DNA of 45,490 bases, from assembly GCA_002418775.1 (NCBI GenBank), contig DIEU01000021.1, forward strand, positions 50,528-96,017, read 5' to 3'. The stretch is from Firmicutes bacterium UBA5766. Lineage in GTDB: Bacteria > Bacillota > Desulfotomaculia > Desulfotomaculales > Nap2-2B. The notes below the pieces were generated by a model. The model was not told where the DNA came from and did no database searches. It saw only the letters and a list, made by a program, of their open reading frames with translations. Shown one piece after another: positions 16,802 through 24,781 of the stretch. A program made the translations under genes and the position numbers. The first letter of the stretch is position 1, and the number at the start of each line of letters is the position of its first letter.

Positions 16802-17791
16802 CTACGCCTGTATACCCCTTTTCGTTTCTTCAATCAACTTCAACGCTTCAAAAACAATCTTTGCCTGAAGGCTTTTAAGATCCCCATTGATTACGCAGCC
16901 AGCGGCGCGGACGTGGCCTCCGCCGCCAAAAAGCGATGCCAGCCTGTTAACATCAACAATTTCTTTCGAGCGAAAACCTACTTTATAAAGGCCGGACGAA
17001 ATTTCATGGAAAAAGATCGCCACTTCAACACCGCGTATTGAACGAATATAACCGATCAGGCCATCTGTGTTTTCATCTCTGGCATTGAGGCGATCCAGCA
17101 TATCCCGCTCCACACTTACCCAGGCTACACACCCGCAGGGACTTAAATTTAATGTTTTTAACGCATTCTCAAGAACAAGCAGATTAATTAATGGTTTTTG
17201 CTCGTTGATCATCAGATTTATCCAAACGGAGGAGGCGCCCTGCTCCATCAGTAACGCTGCCCGCCGGTGCGTTTCAGGTGTGGTGTTTTCATATTGAAAA
17301 GAGCCTGTGTCAGTAACAATTCCGGTATATAAACATGTGGCGATCTCGGAGGTAACCTCGATCTCCAAACAACCGATCAGATCCTGGATTATCTCCGCGG
17401 TCGCCGCATGAGAAGGGCTGATATAGTTATAATGGGCAAATTCATGAGAGCTGACATGGTGGTCAATATTTACAACAGTCAACGGCCTCTCCAGCATGTC
17501 GCGAAGAGGCCCCAAACGTTCCGGGACAGAGCAGTCTAAAACAACCATAAAATCGTACTGCCCTTTAAAGGCCTCCTGGCCGATTACAAATTCGTCTACT
17601 CCCGGCAAAAAACTGAAAATCTCCGGAACTGGATCAGGAAGCGCAATGGTAACATCCTTGCCCATCTGGCTAAGCGCAAGTCCCAACGCCCTTACCGAAC
17701 CGACACAGTCGCCGTCGGGCATTACATGCCCGGCGATTACCAATTTGTCTGCGTTATGAAGCAATCCTGCAATAACGCGCAGGTCAGTCAT
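16802..17791 (-). CDS. nrnA: Bifunctional oligoribonuclease / pAp phosphatase (DHH-DHHA1)
   Basis: Degrades short oligoribonucleotides and 3',5'-pAp in the cytosol. 329 aa. DHH domain: GHVMPDGDCVGS (metal-binding DxD), VLDCS, and the DHH motif in NIDHHVSSHEF. DHHA1 domain: the RNA-binding GGGGHVRAAGC near residue 305. It overlaps the rbfA 3' end by 8 bp and truB follows immediately; rbfA-nrnA-truB is the standard Firmicute order. Confidence 0.95.
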   Translation of the reverse strand: MTDLRVIAGLLHNADKLVIAGHVMPDGDCVGSVRALGLALSQMGKDVTIALPDPVPEIFSFLPGVDEFVIGQEAFKGQYDFMVVLDCSVPERLGPLRDMLERPLTVVNIDHHVSSHEFAHYNYISPSHAATAEIIQDLIGCLEIEVTSEIATCLYTGIVTDTGSFQYENTTPETHRRAALLMEQGASSVWINLMINEQKPLINLLVLENALKTLNLSPCGCVAWVSVERDMLDRLNARDENTDGLIGYIRSIRGVEVAIFFHEISSGLYKVGFRSKEIVDVNRLASLFGGGGHVRAAGCVINGDLKSLQAKIVFEALKLIEETKRGIQA

Positions 17792-18146
17792 TTATTGTGC
17801 ATTCCTTCCCTTCATTGATCTCTTTTAACAATTCCATTACGCGTATACTTTGCACAACCGAGGTGTCCAATTTAAACGATATATCCGGTGTATGCCTGAT
17901 CTTGATCCTTTTTCCAAGCTCGCTCCTTATATATCCGTGCGCTTTTGACAAAGCCTTCATTGTTGCATTCTGCTCTTCCCCGGATCCGTAGATGCTGACA
18001 TGAATCTTAGCGGTACTCATGTCGGATGAAACCACCACCCTGGTAATGGTAATAAAACCCATCCGCGGGTCTTTAATTTCGTTATGCAGCATTGCCGAAA
18101 ATTCCTTCTTTATGATTTCCGCAAGACGCTCAGGCCTGTGAGACAT
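17784..18146 (-). CDS. rbfA: 30S ribosome-binding factor A
   Basis: Small KH-fold assembly factor binding 16S rRNA near helix 1 and the decoding site. 120 aa. Typical pattern: RPERLAEIIKKEFSAML, DPRMGFITITRVVVSSDMSTAKIHVS, and GYIRSELGKRIKIRHTPDISFKLD. ATG 18146 with a GGGGGT SD. It follows infB by 36 bp. Confidence 0.96.
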   Translation of the reverse strand: MSHRPERLAEIIKKEFSAMLHNEIKDPRMGFITITRVVVSSDMSTAKIHVSIYGSGEEQNATMKALSKAHGYIRSELGKRIKIRHTPDISFKLDTSVVQSIRVMELLKEINEGKECTIND

Positions 18147-18182
18147 TTTTTTACCCCCAAATCTTGGAGCCAGACTAAAATA

Positions 18183-20849
18183 CTATAGTTCTCTTTTTAT
18201 TACTTCAGTGGCGACTGCCTCTATAATATCGCCTTCTTTAATTTCATTAAATTTTTCCACAGCCAGCCCACATTCATAACCCTGCATAACTTCACGCACA
18301 TCATCCTTGAAACGCTTTAGCGAATCAAGCTTTCCCTCAAAGACAACCTTGTCTTCACGGATAATCTTCACTTTGGCATCCCGGGCAAGCTTTCCTTCAG
18401 TTACGTAACAGCCTGCAATAGTGCCGATTCTGGAAGCGCTGAATGTTTTTCTCACCTCGGCGCGGCCAATAACCACTTCCTTGTATTCAGGTTCTAATAA
18501 ACCGCTCATTGCAGCCCTGACATCATTTATAGCGTCATATATAACCCGGTACAGACGCACATCAACCTTTTCAAGCTCGGCGGCGCGCCGTGCGTTAACA
18601 GACGGGCGTACGTTAAATCCAACAATTATTGCATTGGAAGCGGAAGCGAGCAATATATCAGCCTCGCTGATCATCCCCACACCGCTGTGGATCGTGTTCA
18701 CCCTGACCTCCTCGGTAGACAGCCCTTCCAAAGACTGCCTCAGGGCTTCCGCGGAACCCTGAACGTCTGTCTTGATAACTATATTGAGGTCCTTGATCTG
18801 GCCTTTTTCAATCTGTTTAAAAAGATCGTCCAGTGAAACTCTGGGTATCGAAGTTTTAATATTTTCTTCCCGCTTGCGTAATATACGTTTAGCCGCGATC
18901 TGACGGGCCATCTTTTCCTCAGCCACAGCATAAAGCGTATCTCCCGCTGCCGGAACGTCGGAAAAACCCAGCACTTCTGCAGGTGTTGAAGGCCCTGCGT
19001 TTTTTAACCTGCGCCCCTGGTAATCCATCATCGCCCGCACCCTGCCGGATGCCGTACCGGCAATAACATTATCCCCAATATGGAGCGTGCCTTCCTGAAT
19101 CAAAACAGTAGCTACAGGACCGCGGCCTTTATCCAGTTTGGCCTCAATTATCGTACCCCGCGCCGACCGGTCTGAGTTGGTTTTTAAATCATTTACTTCA
19201 GCAACCAGAAGAATCATTTCAAGCAATTCATCCAGACCCTGACCGGTTTTTGCGCTTACCGGAACACAAATGGTCTGACCACCCCATTCTTCAGCAATTA
19301 CGCCATACTCTGTCAGCTGCTGCTTGACTTTATCAATGTTAGCGCCCGGTTTGTCTATTTTGTTTATGGCTACAATAATAGGGACTCCCGCTGCCTTGGC
19401 ATGGTTTATAGCTTCAATAGTCTGCGGCATGACACCGTCTTCCGCAGCAACTACCAGAACAGCTATATCTGTTATCCGCGCGCCTCTTGCCCGCATTGCT
19501 GTAAAAGCTTCGTGACCCGGTGTATCGATAAAAGTTATCTTTTTATTATTCCTTTCCACCTGATAGGCGCCTATATGCTGTGTAATTCCCCCCACTTCAC
19601 TGGCCAAAACATTGGTTTCCCTGATTGCGTCCAGCAAGGATGTTTTGCCGTGGTCAACATGCCCCATTACTGTTACAACGCAGGGCCTTGACTGAAGGTT
19701 GGCGGTATCTTCCTCGTTTTCCTGTTCAAGCATTGCCTCTTGATCAAGTTCAATCTTTACCTGAACTTCAAAACCAAGTTCTCCTGCGACTATGATGGCT
19801 GTTTCGTTATCTATCTCCTGATTTATTGTGGCCATAACCCCCAAAGCCATCAACTTTTTAATTACTTCGGCGGGGCTTTTTCTCATTTTTGAAGCCAGTT
19901 CCTGTATGGTAACAGTTTCGCCAATAACAACCGGTTTCTTTTCAACCGGATGAGGCGGTAATGATCTCTGGGGCTGACCCTGTACACGCCTTCCCCCGGC
20001 TGCAGGGCGCAGTTTTTGTTCAGCCGTCCTTTGATCGCGCCATCCCTTACCCTTGCCAAAAGACCGTCCATCTCCCGCCGGCCGCGCCTTTTCACCTTTT
20101 TGCTTATCAGGTCTTGCTACTACTCTTTCCTGCGCTTTTACTTCATCAGGCACCTTGGGAACTTTGAGCTGTTCCGGTTTTAATTTTGGAGCAGGCAGTC
20201 CTTTTGCATCCCGAACGGGACGGCCGGCGCCAGCGGTGGGACCGGGACTTCTTAAGTTCCTTGCCCCACTTTGGGTTTCTCCTCTTGCCGGAGGAAACTG
20301 TGGCTTAGGCTTTTCCTGGCGCGGGGGATATCCCTGTGAAGGTTTTTCAGCAGTCCGCTTACGTAACGGCTCCTGAACCGGCCTGGAAACGGCTCCGGCT
20401 GCCGGCGTTCTGGCCTCCTCCGGCGGCGCCGGTTGTACTGCCGGCTGGGTTGTTTGTACTGCCGGCGGCGCCTGCGGAACTGCGGGCCGAGCTGTTTTCG
20501 CGCGCAAAATATCACCCTTTAAAAACGGGCGTTCTTGAAAACGCCGGTCCGGAGGTCTTGAAGGAACCCGGTCTACCAATCCAGAGCCGGATGAATACTT
20601 CGAATCCCGCCATTTCCTGTCCGTCCCCGAATCATCTTTCACAGTATCCGGTGTTGATGGTTTTGGCTCAATTTGAGCCTTTACCTCTCTTTCCTTTTCG
20701 AACTCCTCCCGCAGGCGCTCCTCATCTTTCTCGTCAACTGTGCTCGCGTGTGATTTCACAGTTATTCCGAGAAGCGATAACCTTCTAATCATTTCCTTGC
20801 TTTCTATCTTAAATTCTTTGGCTAACTCGTGTACCCGTTTTTTTGCCAT
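18183..20849 (-). CDS. infB: Translation initiation factor IF-2
   Basis: GTPase that brings fMet-tRNA to the 30S P site. 888 aa. Residues 1-50 are a first IF2_N helical domain. About 55-305 is a low-complexity linker rich in Pro, Arg, Lys, Ala and Gln. A second IF2_N repeat lies near 311-365 (VTIQELASKMRKSPAEVIKKL). The G domain carries G1 GHVDHGKT (396-403), DTPGHEAF (about 440) and NKID (about 495). Domains II-IV follow, with RGTIIEAKLDKGRGPVATVL and FNVRPSVNARR. ATG behind GGGGAGGTGG. The ylxQ gene usually found before infB is absent. Confidence 0.98.
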   Translation of the reverse strand: MAKKRVHELAKEFKIESKEMIRRLSLLGITVKSHASTVDEKDEERLREEFEKEREVKAQIEPKPSTPDTVKDDSGTDRKWRDSKYSSGSGLVDRVPSRPPDRRFQERPFLKGDILRAKTARPAVPQAPPAVQTTQPAVQPAPPEEARTPAAGAVSRPVQEPLRKRTAEKPSQGYPPRQEKPKPQFPPARGETQSGARNLRSPGPTAGAGRPVRDAKGLPAPKLKPEQLKVPKVPDEVKAQERVVARPDKQKGEKARPAGDGRSFGKGKGWRDQRTAEQKLRPAAGGRRVQGQPQRSLPPHPVEKKPVVIGETVTIQELASKMRKSPAEVIKKLMALGVMATINQEIDNETAIIVAGELGFEVQVKIELDQEAMLEQENEEDTANLQSRPCVVTVMGHVDHGKTSLLDAIRETNVLASEVGGITQHIGAYQVERNNKKITFIDTPGHEAFTAMRARGARITDIAVLVVAAEDGVMPQTIEAINHAKAAGVPIIVAINKIDKPGANIDKVKQQLTEYGVIAEEWGGQTICVPVSAKTGQGLDELLEMILLVAEVNDLKTNSDRSARGTIIEAKLDKGRGPVATVLIQEGTLHIGDNVIAGTASGRVRAMMDYQGRRLKNAGPSTPAEVLGFSDVPAAGDTLYAVAEEKMARQIAAKRILRKREENIKTSIPRVSLDDLFKQIEKGQIKDLNIVIKTDVQGSAEALRQSLEGLSTEEVRVNTIHSGVGMISEADILLASASNAIIVGFNVRPSVNARRAAELEKVDVRLYRVIYDAINDVRAAMSGLLEPEYKEVVIGRAEVRKTFSASRIGTIAGCYVTEGKLARDAKVKIIREDKVVFEGKLDSLKRFKDDVREVMQGYECGLAVEKFNEIKEGDIIEAVATEVIKREL

Positions 20850-20877
20850 GAATCCACCTCCCCAGTCTATAAGGCAA

Positions 20878-21147
20878 CTAACTTTGCAAAATCCCGGCCT
20901 TCAAAGCTTCTAAAATCTCTTTGGGAATAGGCTGTCCAAATGTTCTTTCCAGGCGCTTTACTTTAATTGCTTTTTGGATACATTCGGAACCGGGACAGAC
21001 ATAAGCGCCCCGTCCCGCTTTTTTGCCTGTAGGATCTATTTCAATTATTCCCCCGGGAGTACGAACAAGACGAATTAGTTCTTTTTTTGGCCGTTTTTCC
21101 TGACAGCCAAGGCACACCCGAAAAGGTATCTTTTTAACTCTTGTCAT
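20878..21147 (-). CDS. rnpM: RNase P modulator RnpM (YlxR family)
   Basis: About 89 aa, basic. The family pattern is clear: PFRVCLGCQEKRPKKELIRLVRTP, then DPTGKKAGRGAYVCPGSECI. Homologues bind RNA, and in B. subtilis the protein modulates RNase P. ATG 21147 is immediately preceded by an in-frame TTG (21150); both are compatible with GGAGT. It sits between nusA and infB as in most Firmicutes. Confidence 0.93.
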   Translation of the reverse strand: MTRVKKIPFRVCLGCQEKRPKKELIRLVRTPGGIIEIDPTGKKAGRGAYVCPGSECIQKAIKVKRLERTFGQPIPKEILEALKAGILQS

Positions 21148-21164
21148 CAAATAAAGCCGACTCC

Positions 21165-22247
21165 TTATTCCGCGTAATCCTGTGTATAACCGGCGTACTC
21201 GCGCTGGTAGATTTCCTCCATTTGAGATTCACTTTTAATGTCGATTTTCCAGCCGGTGAGTTTTGCAGCCAACCGGGCATTTTGCCCTTCTTTACCAATA
21301 GCCAATGAGAGCTGAAAGTCAGGAACGATAACCCGCGCTACTTTTTCCTCTTCCCAAATCTCTACCGCAACAACCTTTGCAGGGCTCAATGAGGCGGCTA
21401 CATATTTAGAAGAATCCGGGTCCCATTTGATTACATCAATTTTTTCTCCGTTCAACTCATTCACAATCGCCTGAACCCGCATCCCTTTGGGGCCTACACA
21501 TGCGCCAACCGGATCAATATTTTCATCTCTTGAAAATACAGCAATTTTTGAACGGTAACCTGCCTCCCTGGCAACCGATTTCAATTCCACAATTCCCTCA
21601 AAAAGCTCCGGAACCTCCAGCTCAAAAAGCCTCTTCAACAGGCCCGGGTGTGTTCTGGAAACAAAGACCTGAGGCCCCTTGGTGGTTTTCTTAACTTCCA
21701 AAATATATGCCTTAATCCGGTCACCCTGCCGGTGTGCTTCACCGGGGACTCTTTCATTTGCCGCAAGTATTGCTTCTGCTTTTCCAAGCTCAATATAAAC
21801 GTTTTTTTGTTCCACTCTCTGGACGACACCGGTAATGATATCGCCTTCACGGTCAATGTATTCCTTATAGACAAGGTTCCGCTCGGCTTCACGTATCCTT
21901 TGCATAACTACCTGTTTGGCTGTCTGCGCTGCAATACGGCCAAAATTCCGGGGTGTTACCTCATTCTCAATTACTTCTCCCAACTTGTAACGGGGATCCA
22001 ATGATTGAGCTTCCTCAATTGATATTTCCAACTTGGGGTCAACAACTTCCTTTACAACAACATGTTGGGCAAAAACCTGGTAATCGCCTGTTTCCCTGCT
22101 TATCTGCACTCGTGCGTTTTGTGCGGAGCCAAAGTTTCTTTTATAAGCAGAAAGCAGGGCCGCCTCGATTGTCTCCAGTAGAATATCAACCGGCACTCCT
22201 TTTTCTTTCTCCAAAGCGTAAAGCGCTTCCAGAAACTCACTGTTCAC
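21165..22247 (-). CDS. nusA: Transcription termination/antitermination factor NusA
   Basis: RNA polymerase-associated factor controlling pausing and termination. 360 aa, the short Firmicute form without acidic repeats. N-terminal domain NSEFLEALYALEKEKGVP; S1 domain around GDIITGVVQRVEQKNVYIELG; KH1 with GACVGPKGMRVQAIVNEL; KH2 with LAIGKEGQNARLAAKLTGWKI. GTG 22247 lies nine bases after AAGGGGG. A TTG at 22271 is out of step with the family. It overlaps the end of rimP by 11 bp. Confidence 0.96.
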   Translation of the reverse strand: MNSEFLEALYALEKEKGVPVDILLETIEAALLSAYKRNFGSAQNARVQISRETGDYQVFAQHVVVKEVVDPKLEISIEEAQSLDPRYKLGEVIENEVTPRNFGRIAAQTAKQVVMQRIREAERNLVYKEYIDREGDIITGVVQRVEQKNVYIELGKAEAILAANERVPGEAHRQGDRIKAYILEVKKTTKGPQVFVSRTHPGLLKRLFELEVPELFEGIVELKSVAREAGYRSKIAVFSRDENIDPVGACVGPKGMRVQAIVNELNGEKIDVIKWDPDSSKYVAASLSPAKVVAVEIWEEEKVARVIVPDFQLSLAIGKEGQNARLAAKLTGWKIDIKSESQMEEIYQREYAGYTQDYAE

Positions 22248-22737
22248 CCTTAGGCGCCCCCTTACCCCCAAAAACTTCCGCTACTAAATGAGCGGAGGCT
22301 ACATTTTGCAAGTTAATCAAGATGTTTTTATTCTTTTTCTGATCTTTTAAAATAAGAGTTGCTTCAACAAGATCAATCAGATGCCCGGTATGTTCTTTTT
22401 TTCCTTCCTGGAGTTCGAAAGTTGTGATTTTTACCAAACTTCCCCGAAAACGCTTAAAATCTTCAACTGATTTTAAGGGCCTCTCAATACCGGGTGAAGA
22501 AACCTCTAAAATATAAGCATGCCGTATTGGATCGCGACTATCCAAAACACTGTCCAGTTTCTGTGATAACGCCTGACAATCATCCAGTGTTACTCCGCCT
22601 TCTTTGTCTATAAACACTCTAAGGTACCAACTACCTCCTTCTTTCTTGTATTCCACATCTACCAGATCCAAACCGAGCTGGCCCGCCAAAGGTAATGCCA
22701 GATCGTTTACAAACGCGGTGACCTTTTTTTGAACCAT
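22237..22737 (-). CDS. rimP: Ribosome maturation factor RimP
   Basis: Needed for 30S maturation. 166 aa from ATG 22737. Signature GLDLVDVEYKKEGG, YLRVFIDKEGGVTLDDC and AYILEVSSPGIERPLK, followed by the Sm-like C-terminal domain. Two upstream methionines (22770, 22755) are less likely because GAGAGGG is spaced nine bases from 22737. It is the first gene of the nusA-infB operon behind its own promoter. Confidence 0.95.
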   Translation of the reverse strand: MVQKKVTAFVNDLALPLAGQLGLDLVDVEYKKEGGSWYLRVFIDKEGGVTLDDCQALSQKLDSVLDSRDPIRHAYILEVSSPGIERPLKSVEDFKRFRGSLVKITTFELQEGKKEHTGHLIDLVEATLILKDQKKNKNILINLQNVASAHLVAEVFGGKGAPKGEQ

Positions 22738-22795
22738 TGGGGAAAACCCTCTCATAAATATAATGGCCAATTAAACCAAATCCAGCTATAAGACG

Positions 22796-22821
22796 AAAGA
22801 GTGGGCAATTCCCCACTCTTT
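22796..22821 (-). promoter_or_regulatory. 10-bp perfect hairpin in the rimP-nusA leader
   Basis: AAAGAGTGGG, six-base loop, CCCACTCTTT. The tail on the minus strand (CGTCTTAT) is only weakly U-rich. It lies between the promoter at 22848-22876 and rimP, so it would be transcribed as leader. It could be the mgtC terminator placed after the new promoter, or an attenuator. Confidence 0.6.
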
Positions 22822-22847
22822 AGCAACTTCTTTCCAATCTGTCATTA

Positions 22848-22876
22848 AGTATAACACAAAAAAACTATCTGAGCAA
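22848..22876 (-). promoter_or_regulatory. Promoter of the rimP-nusA-infB operon
   Basis: TTGCTC (22876-22871), 17-bp spacer, TATACT (22853-22848) with TG one base upstream of the -10. A strong vegetative pattern in the 149-bp gap after mgtC. Confidence 0.7.
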
Positions 22877-22886
22877 GAATTATATC

Positions 22887-23573
22887 TTATCTTAACGGAG
22901 GCTGATCACCCGTTTTTTGATCTATCCGGTGTACCCCCGGTAAAGCAGCCAGCTTTTTTAATACCGTAATCAGGTCTATTCTGTAAGGAGTTTTGATAGT
23001 TAACTCAACTTTACATCTGTCTTCCATTTTACTGAGGTTAATGCGTTTTACCTGAACACCTGATTCTTCAAGCGCAGGGCTAATTTTATCGATATCCTCC
23101 GAGTCGCTGTCCACTTCAACGACAATGACATTGTCATGGCTCCCGCCGCGCATTAAATCTTCAATAGTACCCAGAACGATTAAAGCAAATAATACTAAAA
23201 AGGTCCCTGTTGCAGCCATAAGGTAAAAACCTCCCCCCGCAGCCAGGCCGACACACGCTACAACCCAGAGGCTTGCGGCAGTCGTCAGGCCCCTGACAAC
23301 AGATCCCTCGCGTAAAATTGCGCCGGCGCCTAAAAAACCAATCCCACTGATTACCTGGGCGGCAATCCGTCCCGCATCTCCATTATAAAGAAAAAACATC
23401 TGTTCAGAAATCAGCATGCATATAGCGGCGCCGATGCAAACAAGAACATGCGTCCGGAAGCCGGCGGAATATTTGAGCGCCTTCATATAAATTCGTTCGC
23501 GCTCTAAACCTATAACTCCACCCAGGATAAAAGCTAGTGTAAGCCGGATAATTATTTCCTTTTCGCTAATCAT
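22887..23573 (-). CDS. MgtC/SapB family membrane protein
   Basis: 228 aa. The N-terminal membrane domain has about four to five hydrophobic segments and the family motif LGGVIGLERER (about 17-27), GFRTHVLVCIGAA, and SGIGFLGAGAI with RGLTTAASLWVVACVGLA. The C-terminal soluble part (about 145-225) looks like an ACT-type domain. Relatives are linked to low-magnesium survival and membrane homeostasis; transport has not been shown for most. It follows the glycosyltransferase gene by 31 bp. Confidence 0.9.
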   Translation of the reverse strand: MISEKEIIIRLTLAFILGGVIGLERERIYMKALKYSAGFRTHVLVCIGAAICMLISEQMFFLYNGDAGRIAAQVISGIGFLGAGAILREGSVVRGLTTAASLWVVACVGLAAGGGFYLMAATGTFLVLFALIVLGTIEDLMRGGSHDNVIVVEVDSDSEDIDKISPALEESGVQVKRINLSKMEDRCKVELTIKTPYRIDLITVLKKLAALPGVHRIDQKTGDQPPLR

Positions 23574-23604
23574 TATCCCTGTACCTGATATCTACTTTTT
23601 ACCG

Positions 23605-24765
23605 CTAGATTCCAGCCGCTTCAAGGTTTACGGAACCTATATAATCCTCAATTGTCCTTACAACAGACTGAGCTGCCAGGGGTTTGCCCAGATGCGAAGC
23701 GGAAATAGACATTTTCTTTAAACGGCGGGGTTCATTCAAGTATTCTCCAACTTTATTGGCCAGATCCCTGATATTGCCGGCCTGTACGGCTGCTCCCGCC
23801 TTGCATAGAAACTCCGTATTGCGGACTTCCTGACCCGGAATCGGATCGACAATAAAGATCGGCAGTCCCTTGGCCAGGGCCTCCGCACAGGTTAAACCCC
23901 CTGCCTTGCCGATCATTAAGTCTGCAACTGACATTAACTCATGAACGTTATCAGCAAAACCCAGTACTTTTACCGGATTGTTGAAACCAGGAACCATGCG
24001 CTCCAGTTTGTCCCGCAATGTTTCGTTGTAGCCCGTAACTACAATCACCTGGCAGGGAATGCCGCCGGCGCCTAAAACCTTGACTATATCGGAAATCGGC
24101 CCCATACCCAGGCCGCCTCCCATAACCAGTATGGTCTTCAACTTCTGCTGCAAAGAAAGTTTGGATTTTACCCCAGACTTGTTAACCGGATCTAAAAAAC
24201 AACTGTTAATAGGTATTCCACAGGCGTGGACACGATCAATATTGAAATTGTAATCTTTAAAAGTCATTCTAATTTCCTCGGCGGCAACCGAATATAAATC
24301 TACCTTGGGGAAAACCCAAAAAGGGTGTACCGTAAAATCAGTAAGGATACCAACCAGCAGACCCGTATATTCACCCCGCTCCTTTAATCTGTTTATAACT
24401 CCGGCCGGAAATGGATGAGTGCAGAATATAACTTGCGGAGAATAAACATTCAGCAACTGGTTGAGCCTCGGGGCGGTTACAAAATTTAAAACCCTGTTAA
24501 ATTCTTCCCTGGCAGTGCCTTGAAGAATACTCTCTTTTTCAGCCAGGCGGTAAAGATAGCCATAAAAAGCGGGAGTAATTTTTAAAATCTCCATGTAGGT
24601 ATTGCTGACCATTTTATCCCAAATAGGATTTGTAGAACGAAATGTATCAAGTATATTAACTTCTGTATAAGGATCCCTTTTCAAAATCGCCTCTTTTATG
24701 GCCATTGCCGCCTGCATGTGGCCTTCTCCAATTGAGACCGATAAAATAAGAACCCGTTTTAACAT
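23605..24765 (-). CDS. MGDG synthase/UgtP-type glycosyltransferase
   Basis: 386-aa GT28 family enzyme. The N-terminal MGDG-synthase-like domain begins LILSVSIGEGHMQAAMAI (the GxGH nucleotide/lipid loop) and includes FCTHPFPAGVI. The C-terminal half contains the donor site GGLGMGPI, GFADNVHELMSVADLMIGKAGGLTCAEALAKGLPI and DPIPGQE. It probably transfers a sugar from a UDP-sugar to diacylglycerol at the inner membrane face; the sugar cannot be told. ATG 24765 is six bases after GGAG. It lies directly after proS, 16 bp away. Confidence 0.87.
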   Translation of the reverse strand: MLKRVLILSVSIGEGHMQAAMAIKEAILKRDPYTEVNILDTFRSTNPIWDKMVSNTYMEILKITPAFYGYLYRLAEKESILQGTAREEFNRVLNFVTAPRLNQLLNVYSPQVIFCTHPFPAGVINRLKERGEYTGLLVGILTDFTVHPFWVFPKVDLYSVAAEEIRMTFKDYNFNIDRVHACGIPINSCFLDPVNKSGVKSKLSLQQKLKTILVMGGGLGMGPISDIVKVLGAGGIPCQVIVVTGYNETLRDKLERMVPGFNNPVKVLGFADNVHELMSVADLMIGKAGGLTCAEALAKGLPIFIVDPIPGQEVRNTEFLCKAGAAVQAGNIRDLANKVGEYLNEPRRLKKMSISASHLGKPLAAQSVVRTIEDYIGSVNLEAAGI

Positions 24766-24781
24766 AATTTTCTCCATTCTA

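Noticed and set aside
20336..20788. 150-codon plus-strand open frame
   Set aside because: Antisense to the low-complexity linker of infB; open only because of biased codons.
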